The notes under the pieces are model-generated. The model saw only the letters and a list, made by a program, of their open reading frames with translations, did not search any database and was not told the origin of the DNA. From positions 791,971 through 855,970 of the forward strand of contig CALSFV010000043.1 of assembly GCA_943737045.1 (NCBI GenBank): a stretch of DNA of 64,000 nucleotides, given 5' to 3'. The stretch is from Parapristionchus giblindavisi. Taxonomy: Eukaryota > Nematoda > Chromadorea > Rhabditida > Diplogasteridae. A program made the translations under genes and the position numbers. Positions 31,375 through 43,300 of this stretch are shown here, piece after piece; positions within the stretch are counted from its first letter, which is position 1, and the number at the start of each line of letters is the position of its first letter.

Positions 31375-34300
31375 CCAGATTCGACCAGGGAATCACTCAG
31401 AAGCAAGGGGCTAGCAAAGATTCGACCAGGGAATCACTCAGAAGCAAGGGGCTAGCCCAGATTCGACCAGGGAATCACTCAGAAGCAAGGGGCTAGCCCA
31501 GATTCGACCAGGGAATCACTCAGAAGCAAGGGGCTAGCAAAGATTCGACCAGGGAATCACTCAGAAGCAAGGGGATAGTCCAGATTCGACCAGGGAATCA
31601 CTCAGAAGCAAGGGGCTAGCCCAGATTCGACCAGGGTATCACTCAGAAGCAAGGGGCTAGCCCAGATTCGACCAGGTTATCACTCAGAAGCAAGGGGCTA
31701 GCAAAGATTCGACCAGGGAATCACTCAGAAGCAAGGGGCTAGCCCAGATTCGACCAGGGAATCACTCAGAAGCAAGGGGCTAGCCCAGATTCGACCAGGG
31801 AATCACTCAGAAGCAAGGGGCTAGCCCAGATTCGACCAGGGAATCACTCAGAAGCAAGGGGCTAGCCCAGATTCGACCAGGGAATCACTCAGAAGCAAGG
31901 GGCTAGCCCAGATTCGACCAGGGAATCACTCAGAAGCAAGGGGCTAGCCCAGATTCGACCAGGGAATCACTCAGAAGCAAGGGGCTAGCAAAAATTCGAC
32001 CAGGGAATAACTCAGAAGCAAGGGGCTAGTCCAGATTCGACCAGGGAATCACTCAGAAGCAAGGGGCTAGCCCAGATTCGACCAGGGAATCACTCAGAAG
32101 CAAGGGGCTAGCCCAGATTCGACCAGCGAATCACTCAGAAGCAAGGGGCTAGCCCAGATTCGACCAGGGAATCACTCAGAAGCAAGGGGCTAGCCCAGAT
32201 TCGACCAGGGAATCACTCAGAAGCAAGGGACTAGCCCAGATTCGACCAGGGAATCACTCAGAAGCAAGGGGCTAGCAAAGATTCGACCAGGGAATCACTC
32301 AGAAGCAAGGGGCTAGCCCAGATTCGACCAGGGTATCACTCAGAAGCAAGGGGCTAGCCCAGATTCGACCAGGGAATCACTCAGAAGCAAGGGGCTAGCC
32401 CAGATTCGACCAGGGAATCACTCAGAAGCAAGGGGCTAGCCCAGATTCGACCAGGGAATCACTCAGAAGCAAGGGGCTAGCCCAGATTCGACCAGGGAAT
32501 CACTCAGAAGCAAGGGGCTAGCCCAGATTCGACCAGGGAATCACTCAGAAGCAAGGGGCTAGCAAAAATTCGACCAGGGAATAACTCAGAAGCAAGGGGC
32601 TAGTCCAGATTCGACCAGGGAATCACTCAGAAGCAAGGGGCTAGCCCAGATTCGACCAGGGAATCACTCAGAAGCAAGGGGCTAGCCCAGATTCGACCAG
32701 CGAATCACTCAGAAGCAAGGGGCTAGCCCAGATTCGACCAGGGAATCACTCAGAAGCAAGGGGCTAGCCCAGATTCGACCAGGGAATCACTCAGAAGCAA
32801 AGGGCTAGCCCAGATTCGACCAGGGAATCACTCAGAAGCAAGGGGCTAGCCCAGATTCGACCAGGGAATCACTCAGAAGCAAGGGGCTAGCCCAGATTCG
32901 ACCAGGGAATCACTCAGAAGCAAGGGGCTAGCAAAGATTCGACCAGGGAATCACTCAGAAGCAAGGGGCTAGTCCAGATTCGACCAGGGAATCACTCAGA
33001 AGCAAGGGGCTAGCCCAGATTCGACCAGGGTATCACTCAGAAGCAAGGGGCTAGCCCAGATTCGACCAGGTTATCACTCAGAAGCAAGGGGCTAGCAAAG
33101 ATTCGACCAGGGAATCACTCAGAAGCAAGGGGCTAGCCCAGATTCGACCAGGGAATCACTCAGAAGCAAGGGGCTAGCCCAGATTCGACCAGGGAATCAC
33201 TCAGAAGCAAGGGGCTAGCCCAGATTCGACCAGGGAATCACTCAGAAGCAAGGGGCTAGCCCAGATTCGACCAGGGAATCACTCAGAAGCAAGGGGCTAG
33301 CCCAGATTCGACCAGGGAATCACTCAGAAGCAAGGGGCTAGCAAAAATTCGACCAGGGAATAACTCAGAAGCAAGGGGCTAGTCCAGATTCGACCAGGGA
33401 ATCACTCAGAAGCAAGGGGCTAGCCCAGATTCGACCAGGGAATCACTCAGAAGCAAGGGGCTAGCCCAGATTCGACCAGGGAATCACTCAGAAGCAAGGG
33501 GCTAGCCCAGATTCGACCAGGGAATCACTCAGAAGCAAGGGGCTAGCCCAGATTCGACCAGGGAATCACTCAGAAGCAAGGGGCTAGCAAAGATTCGACC
33601 AGGGAATCACTCAGAAGCAAGGGGCTAGTCCAGATTCGACCAGGGAATCACTCAGAAGCAAGGGGCTAGCCCAGATTCGACCAGTGAATCACTCAGAAGC
33701 AAGGGGCTAGCCCAGATTCGACCAGGGAATCACTCAGAAGCAAGGGGCTAGCCCAGATTCGACCAGGGAATCACTCAGAAGCAAGGGGCTAGCCCAGATT
33801 CGACCAGGGAATCACTCAGAAGCAAGGGGCTAGCAAAGATTCGACCAGGGAATCACTCAGAAGCAAGGGGCTAGTCCAGATTCGACCAGGGAATCACTCA
33901 GAAGCAAGGGGCTAGCCCAGATTCGACCAGGGTATCACTCAGAAGCAAGGGGCTAGCCCAGATTCGACCAGGTTATCACTCAGAAGCAAGGGGCTAGCAA
34001 AGATTCGACCAGGGAATCACTCAGAAGCAAGGGGCTAGCCCAGATTCGACCAGGGAATCACTCAGAAGCAAGGGGCTAGCCCAGATTCGACCAGGGAATC
34101 ACTCAGAAGCAAGGGGCTAGCCCAGATTCGACCAGGGAATCACTCAGAAGCAAGGGGCTAGCCCAGATTCGACCAGGGAATCACTCAGAAGCAAGGGGCT
34201 AGCCCAGATTCGACCAGGGAATCACTCAGAAGCAAGGGGCTAGCAAAAATTCGACCAGGGAATAACTCAGAAGCAAGGGGCTAGCCCAGATTCGACCAGG

Positions 34301-37300
34301 GAATCACTCAGAAGCAAGGGGCTAGCCCAGATTCGACCAGGGAATCACTCAGAAGCAAGGGGCTAGCCCAGATTCGACCAGGGAATCACTCAGAAGCAAG
34401 GGGCTAGCAAAGATTCGACCAGGGAATCACTCAGAAGCAAGGGGCTAGTCCAGATTCGACCAGGGAATCACTCAGAAGCAAGGGGCTAGCCCAGATTCGA
34501 CCAGTGAATCACTCAGAAGCAAGGGGCTAGCCCAGATTCGACCAGGGAATCACTCAGAAGCAAGGGGCTAGCCCAGATTCGACCAGGGAATCACTCAGAA
34601 GCAAGGGGCTAGCCCAGATTCGACCAGCGAATCACTCAGAAGCAAGGGGCTAGCCCAGATTCGACCAGGGAATCACTCAGAAGCAAGGGGCTAGCCCAGA
34701 TTCGACCAGGGAATCACTCAGAAGCAAGGGACTAGCCCAGATTCGACCAGGGAATCACTCAGAAGCAAGGGGCTAGCAAAGATTCGACCAGGGAATCACT
34801 CAGAAGCAAGGGGCTAGCCCAGATTCGACCAGGGAATCACTCAGAAGCAAGGGGCTAGCCCAGATTCGACCAGGGAATCACTCAGAAGCAAGGGGCTAGC
34901 AAAGATTCGACCAGGGAATCACTCAGAAGCAAGGGGCTAGTCCAGATTCGACCAGGGAATCACTCAGAAGCAAGGGGCTAGCCCAGATTCGACCAGGGTA
35001 TCACTCAGAAGCAAGGGGCTAGCCCAGATTCGACCAGGTTATCACTCAGAAGCAAGGGGCTAGCAAAGATTCGACCAGGGAATCACTCAGAAGCAAGGGG
35101 CTAGCCCAGATTCGACCAGGGAATCACTCAGAAGCAAGGGGCTAGCCCAGATTCGACCAGGGAATCACTCAGAAGCAAGGGGCTAGCCCAGATTCGACCA
35201 GGGAATCACTCAGAAGCAAGGGGCTAGCCCAGATTCGACCAGGGAATCACTCAGAAGCAAGGGGCTAGCCCAGATTCGACCAGGGAATCACTCAGAAGCA
35301 AGGGGCTAGCAAAAATTCGACCAGGGAATAACTCAGAAGCAAGGGGCTAGTCCAGATTCGACCAGGGAATCACTCAGAAGCAAGGGGCTAGCCCAGATTC
35401 GACCAGGGAATCACTCAGAAGCAAGGGGCTAGCCCAGATTCGACCAGGGAATCACTCAGAAGCAAGGGGCTAGCCCAGATTCGACCAGGGAATCACTCAG
35501 AAGCAAGGGGCTAGCCCAGATTCGACCAGGGAATCACTCAGAAGCAAGGGGCTAGCAAAGATTCGACCAGGGAATCACTCAGAAGCAAGGGGCTAGTCCA
35601 GATTCGACCAGGGAATCACTCAGAAGCAAGGGGCTAGCCCAGATTCGACCAGTGAATCACTCAGAAGCAAGGGGCTAGCCCAGATTCGACCAGGGAATCA
35701 CTCAGAAGCAAGGGGCTAGCCCAGATTCGACCAGGGAATCACTCAGAAGCAAGGGGCTAGCCCAGATTCGACCAGGGAATCACTCAGAAGCAAGGGGCTA
35801 GCCCAGATTCGACCAGGGAATCACTCAGAAGCAAGGGGCTAGCCCAGATTCGACCAGGGAATCACTCAGAAGCAAGGGGCTAGCCCAGATTCGACCAGGG
35901 AATCACTCAGAAGCAAGGGGCTAGCCCAGATTCGACCAGGGAATCACTCAGAAGCAAGGGGCTAGCAAAAATTCGACCAGGGAATAACTCAGAAGCAAGG
36001 GGCTAGTCCAGATTCGACCAGGGAATCACTCAGAAGCAAGGGGCTAGCCCAGATTCGACCAGGGAATCACTCAGAAGCAAGGGGCTAGCCCAGATTCGAC
36101 CAGGGAATCACTCAGAAGCAAGGGGCTAGCCCAGATTCGACCAGGGAATCACTCAGAAGCAAGGGGCTAGCCCAGATTCGACCAGGGAATCACTCAGAAG
36201 CAAGGGGCTAGCAAAGATTCGACCAGGGAATCACTCAGAAGCAAGGGGCTAGTCCAGATTCGACCAGGGAATCACTCAGAAGCAAGGGGCTAGCCCAGAT
36301 TCGACCAGTGAATCACTCAGAAGCAAGGGGCTAGCCCAGATTCGACCAGGGAATCACTCAGAAGCAAGGGGCTAGCCCAGATTCGACCAGGGAATCACTC
36401 AGAAGCAAGGGGCTAGCCCAGATTCGACCAGGGAATCACTCAGAAGCAAGGGGCTAGCAAAGATTCGACCAGGGAATCACTCAGAAGCAAGGGGCTAGTC
36501 CAGATTCGACCAGGGAATCACTCAGAAGCAAGGGGCTAGCCCAGATTCGACCAGGGTATCACTCAGAAGCAAGGGGCTAGCCCAGATTCGACCAGGTTAT
36601 CACTCAGAAGCAAGGGGCTAGCAAAGATTCGACCAGGGAATCACTCAGAAGCAAGGGGCTAGCCCAGATTCGACCAGGGAATCACTCAGAAGCAAGGGGC
36701 TAGCCCAGATTCGACCAGGGAATCACTCAGAAGCAAGGGGCTAGCCCAGATTCGACCAGGGAATCACTCAGAAGCAAGGGGCTAGCCCAGATTCGACCAG
36801 GGAATCACTCAGAAGCAAGGGGCTAGCCCAGATTCGACCAGGGAATCACTCAGAAGCAAGGGGCTAGCAAAAATTCGACCAGGGAATAACTCAGAAGCAA
36901 GGGGCTAGCCCAGATTCGACCAGGGAATCACTCAGAAGCAAGGGGCTAGCCCAGATTCGACCAGGGAATCACTCAGAAGCAAGGGGCTAGCCCAGATTCG
37001 ACCAGGGAATCACTCAGAAGCAAGGGGCTAGCAAAGATTCGACCAGGGAATCACTCAGAAGCAAGGGGCTAGTCCAGATTCGACCAGGGAATCACTCAGA
37101 AGCAAGGGGCTAGCCCAGATTCGACCAGTGAATCACTCAGAAGCAAGGGGCTAGCCCAGATTCGACCAGGGAATCACTCAGAAGCAAGGGGCTAGCCCAG
37201 ATTCGACCAGGGAATCACTCAGAAGCAAGGGGCTAGCCCAGATTCGACCAGGGAATCACTCAGAAGCAAAGGGCTAGCCCAGATTCGACCAGGGAATCAC

Positions 37301-40300
37301 TCAGAAGCAAGGGGCTAGCCCAGATTCGACCAGGGAATCACTCAGAAGCAAGGGGCTAGCCCAGATTCGACCAGGGAATCACTCAGAAGCAAGGGGCTAG
37401 CCCAGATTCGACCAGGGAATCACTCAGAAGCAAGGGGCTAGCAAAGATTCGACCAGGGAATCACTCAGAAGCAAGGGGCTAGTCCAGATTCGACCAGGGA
37501 ATCACTCAGAAGCAAGGGGCTAGCCCAGATTCGACCAGTGAATCACTCAGAAGCAAGGGGCTAGCCCAGATTCGACCAGGGAATCACTCAAAAGCAAGGG
37601 GCTAGCCCAGATTCGACCAGGGAATCACTCAGAAGCAAGGGGCTAGCCCAGATTCGACCAGGGAATCACTCAGAAGCAAAGGGCTAGCCCAGATTCGACC
37701 AGGGAATCACTCAGAAGCAAGGGGCTAGCAAAGATTCGACCAGGGAATCACTCAGAAGCAAGGGGCTAGTCCAGATTCGACCAGGGAATCACTCAGAAGC
37801 AAGGGGCTAGCCCAGATTCGACCAGGGTATCACTCAGAAGCAAGGGGCTAGCCCAGATTCGACCAGGTTATCACTCAGAAGCAAGGGGCTAGCAAAGATT
37901 CGACCAGGGAATCACTCAGAAGCAAGGGGCTAGCCCAGATTCGACCAGGGAATCACTCAGAAGCAAGGGGCTAGCCCAGATTCGACCAGGGAATCACTCA
38001 GAAGCAAGGGGCTAGCCCAGATTCGACCAGGGAATCACTCAGAAGCAAGGGGCTAGCCCAGATTCGACCAGGGAATCACTCAGAAGCAAGGGGCTAGCCC
38101 AGATTCGACCAGGGAATCACTCAGAAGCAAGGGGCTAGCAAAAATTCGACCAGGGAATAACTCAGAAGCAAGGGGCTAGTCCAGATTCGACCAGGGAATC
38201 ACTCAGAAGCAAGGGGCTAGCCCAGATTCGACCAGGGAATCACTCAGAAGCAAGGGGCTAGCCCAGATTCGACCAGGGAATCACTCAGAAGCAAGGGGCT
38301 AGCCCAGATTCGACCAGGGAATCACTCAGAAGCAAGGGGCTAGCCCAGATTCGACCAGGGAATCACTCAGAAGCAAGGGGCTAGTCCAGATTCGACCAGG
38401 GAATCACTCAGAAGCAAGGGGCTAGCCCAGATTCGACCAGTGAATCACTCAGAAGCAAGGGGCTAGCCCAGATTCGACCAGGGAATCACTCAGAAGCAAG
38501 GGGCTAGCCCAGATTCGACCAGGGAATCACTCAGAAGCAAGGGGCTAGCCCAGATTCGACCAGGGAATCACTCAGAAGCAAGGGGCTAGCAAAGATTCGA
38601 CCAGGGAATCACTCAGAAGCAAGGGGCTAGTCCAGATTCGACCAGGGAATCACTCAGAAGCAAGGGGCTAGCCCAGATTCGACCAGGGTATCACTCAGAA
38701 GCAAGGGGCTAGCCCAGATTCGACCAGGTTATCACTCAGAAGCAAGGGGCTAGCAAAGATTCGACCAGGGAATCACTCAGAAGCAAGGGGCTAGCCCAGA
38801 TTCGACCAGGGAATCACTCAGAAACAAGCGGCTAGCCCAGATTCGACCAGGGAATCACTCAGAAGCAGGGGGCTAGCCCAGATTCGACCAGGGAATCACT
38901 CAGAAGCAAGGGGCTAGCCCAGATTCGACCAGGGAATCACTCAGAAGCAAGGGGCTAGCAAAGATTCGACCAGGGAATCACTCAGAAGCAAGGGGCTAGT
39001 CCAGATTCGACCAGGGAATCACTCAGAAGCAAGGGGCTAGCCCAGATTCGACCAGGGTATCACTCAGAAGCAAGGTGCTAGCCCAGATTCGACCAGGTTA
39101 TCACTCAGAAGCAAGGGGCTAGCAAAGATTCGACCAAGGAATCACTCAGAAGCAAGGGGCTAGCCCAGATTCGACCAGGGAATCACTCAGAAGCAAGGGG
39201 CTAGCCCAGATTCGACCAGGGAATCACTCAGAAGCAAGGGGCTAGCCCAGATTCGACCAGGGAATCACTCAGAAGCAAGGGGCTAGCCCAGATTCGACCA
39301 GGGAATCACTCAGAAGCAAGGGGCTAGCCCAGATTCGACCAGGGAATCACTCAGAAGCAAGGGGCTAGCAAAAATTCGACCAGGGAATAACTCAGAAGCA
39401 AGGGGCTAGTCCAGATTCGACCAGGGAATCACTCAGAAGCAAGGGGCTAGCCCAGATTCGACCAGGGAATCACTCAGAAGCAAGGGGCTAGCCCAGATTC
39501 GACCAGGGAATCACTCAGAAGCAAGGGGCTAGCCCAGATTCGACCAGGGAATCACTCAGAAGCAAGGGGCTAGCCCAGATTCGACCAGGGTATCACTCAG
39601 AAGCAAGGGGCTAGCCCAGATTCGACCAGGTTATAACTCAGAAGCAAGGGGCTAGCAAAGATTCGACCAGGGAATCACTCAGAAGCAAGGGGCTAGCCCA
39701 GATTCGACCAGGGAATCACTCAGAAGCAAGGGGCTAGCCCAGATTCGACCAGGGAATCACTCAGAAGCAAGGGGCTAGCCCAGATTCGACCAGGGAATCA
39801 CTCAGAAGCAAGGGGCTAGCCCAGATTCGACCAGGGAATCACTCAGAAGCAAGGGGCTAGCCCAGATTCGACCAGGGAATCACTCAGAAGCAAGGGGCTA
39901 GCAAAAATTCGACCAGGGAATAACTCAGAAGCAAGGGGCTAGTCCAGATTCGACCAGGGAATCACTCAGAAGCAAGGGGCTAGCCCAGATTCGACCAGGG
40001 AATCACTCAGAAGCAAGGGGCTAGCCCAGATTCGACCAGGGAATCACTCAGAAGCAAGGGGCTAGCCCAGATTCGACCAGGGAATCACTCAGAAGCAAAG
40101 GGCTAGCCCAGATTCGACCAGGGAATCACTCAGAAGCAAGGGGCTAGCCCAGATTCGACCAGGGAATCACTCAGAAACAAGCGGCTAGCCCAGATTCGAC
40201 CAGGGAATCACTCAGAAGCAAGGGGCTAGCCCAGATTCGACCAGGGAATCACTCAGAAGCAAGGGGCTAGCAAAGATTCGACCAGGGAATCACTCAGAAG

Positions 40301-43300
40301 CAAGGGGCTAGCCCAGATTCGACCAGGGAATCACTCAGAAGCAAGGGGCTAGCCCAGATTCGACCAGGGAATCACTCAGAAGCAAGGGGCTTGCAAAAAT
40401 TCGACCAGGGAATAACTCAGAAGCAAGGGGCTAGTCCAGATTCGACCAGGGAATCACTCAGAAGCAAGGGGCTAGCCCAGATTCGACCAGGGAATCACTC
40501 AGAAGCAAGGGGCTAGCCCAGATTCGACCAGCGAATCACTCAGAAGCAAGGTACTAGCCCAGATTCGACCAGGGAATCACTCAGAAGCAAGGGGCTAGCC
40601 CAGATTCGACCAGGGAATCACTCAGAAGCAAGGGGCTAGCCCAAATTCGACCAGGGAATCACTCAGAAGCAAGGGGCTAGCAAAGATTCGACCAGGGAAT
40701 CACTCAGAAGCAAGGGGCTAGCCCAGATTCGACCAGGGAATCACTCAGAAACAAGCGGCTAGCCCAGATTCGACAAGGGAATCACTCAGAAGCAAGGGGC
40801 TAGCCCAGATTCGACCAGGGAATCACTCAGAAGCAAGGGGCTAGCCCAGATTCGACCAGGGAATCACTCAGAAGCAAGGGGCTAGCCCAGATTCGACCAG
40901 GGAATCACTCAGAAGCAAGGGGCTAGCCCAGATTCGACCAGGGAATCACTCAGAAGCAAAGGGCTAGCCCAGATTCGACCAGGGAATCACTCAGAAGCAA
41001 GGGGCTAGCCCAGATTCGACCAGGGAATCACTCAGAAACAAGCGGCTAGCCCAGATTCGACCAGGGAATCACTCAGAAGCAAGGGGCTAGCCCAGATTCG
41101 ACCAGGGAATCACTCAGAAGCAAGGGGCTAGCAAAGATTCGACCAGGGAATCACTCAGAAGCAAGGGGCTAGCCCAGATTCGACCAGGGAATCACTCAGA
41201 AGCAAGGGGCTAGTCCAGATTCGACCAGGGAATCACTCAGAAGCAAGGGGCTAGCCCAGATTCGACCAGGGTATCACTCAGAAGCAAGGGGCTAGCCCAG
41301 ATTCGACCAGGTTATCACTCAGAAGCAAGGGGCTAGCAAAGATTCGACCAGGGAATCACTCAGAAGCAAGGGGCTAGCCCAGATTCGACCAGGGAATCAC
41401 TCAGAAGCAAGGGGCTAGCCCAGATTCGACCAGGGAATCACTCAGAAGCAAGGGGCTAGCAAAGATTCGACCAGGGAATCACTCAGAAGCAAGGGGCTAG
41501 CCCAGATTCGACCAGGGAATCACTCAGAAGCAAGGGGCTAGCCCAGATTCGACCAGGTTATCACTCAGAAGCAAGGGGCTAGCAAAGATTCGACCAGGGA
41601 ATCACTCAGAAGCAAGGGGCTAGTCCAGATTCGACCAGGGAATCACTCAGAAGCAAGGGGCTAGCCCAGATTCGACCAGGGTATCACTCAGAAGCAAGGG
41701 GCTAGCCCAGATTCGACCAGGTTATAACTCAGAAGCAAGGGGCTAGCAAAGATTCGACCAGGGAATCACTCAGAAGCAAGGGGCTAGCCCAGATTCGACC
41801 AGGGAATCACTCAGAAGCAAGGGGCTAGCCCAGATTCGACCAGGGAATCACTCAGAAGCAAGGGGCTAGCCCAGATTCGACCAGGGAATCACTCAGAAGC
41901 AAGGGGCTAGCCCAGATTCGACCAGGGAATCACTCAGAAGCAAGGGGCTAGCCCAGATTCGACCAGGGAATCACTCAGAAGCAAGGGGCTAGCAAAAATT
42001 CGACCAGGGAATAACTCAGAAGCAAGGGGCTAGTCCAGATTCGACCAGGGAATCACTCAGAAGCAAGGGGCTAGCCCAGATTCGACCAGGGAATCACTCA
42101 GAAGCAAGGGGCTAGCCCAGATTCGACCAGCGAATCACTCAGAAGCAAGGTACTAGCCCAGATTCGACCAGGGAATCACTCAGAAGCAAGGGGCTAGCCC
42201 AGATTCGACCAGGGAATCACTCAGAAGCAAGGGGCTAGCCCAAATTCGACCAGGGAATCACTCAGAAGCAAGGGGCTAGCAAAGATTCGACCAGGGAATC
42301 ACTCAGAAGCAAGGGGCTAGCCCAGATTCGACCAGGGAATCACTCAGAAGCAAGGGGCTAGCCCAGATTCGACCAGGGAATCACTCAGAAGCAAGGGGCT
42401 AGCCCAGATTCGACCAGGGAATCACTCAGAAGCAAGGGGCTAGCCCAGATTCGACCAGGGAATCACTCAGAAGCAAGGGGCTAGCCCAGATTCGACCAGG
42501 GAATCACTCAGAAGCAAGGGGCTAGCCCAGATTCGACCAGGGTATCACTCAGAAGCAAGGTGCTAGCCCAGATTCGACCAGGTTATCACTCAGAAGCAAG
42601 GGGCTAGCAAAGATTCGACCAAGGAATCACTCAGAAGCAAGGGGCTAGCCCAGATTCGACCAGGGAATCACTCAGAAGCAAGGGGCTAGCCCAGATTCGA
42701 CCAGGGAATCACTCAGAAGCAAGGGGCTAGCCCAGATTCGACCAGGGAATCACTCAGAAGCAAGGGGCTAGCCCAGATTCGACCAGGGAATCACTCAGAA
42801 GCAAGGGGCTAGCCCAGATTCGACCAGGGAATCACTCAGAAGCAAGGGGCTAGCAAAAATTCGACCAGGGAATAACTCAGAAGCAAGGGGCTAGTCCAGA
42901 TTCGACCAGGGAATCACTCAGAAGCAAGGGGCTAGCCCAGATTCGACCAGGGAATCACTCAGAAGCAAGGGGCTAGCCCAGATTCGACCAGCGAATCACT
43001 CAGAAGCAAGGGGCTAGCCCAGATTCGACCAGGGAATCACTCAGAAGCAAGGGGCTAGCCCAGATTCGACCAGGGAATCACTCAGAAGCAAGGGGCTAGC
43101 CCAGATTCGACCAGGGAATCACTCAGAAGCAAGGGGCTAGCAAAGATTCGACCAGGGAATCACTCAGAAGCAAGGGGCTAGCCCAGATTCGACCAGGGAA
43201 TCACTCAGAAGCAAGGGGCTAGCCCAGATTCGACCAGGGAATCACTCAGAAGCAAGGGGCTAGCAAAGATTCGACCAGGGAATCACTCAGAAGCAAGGGG

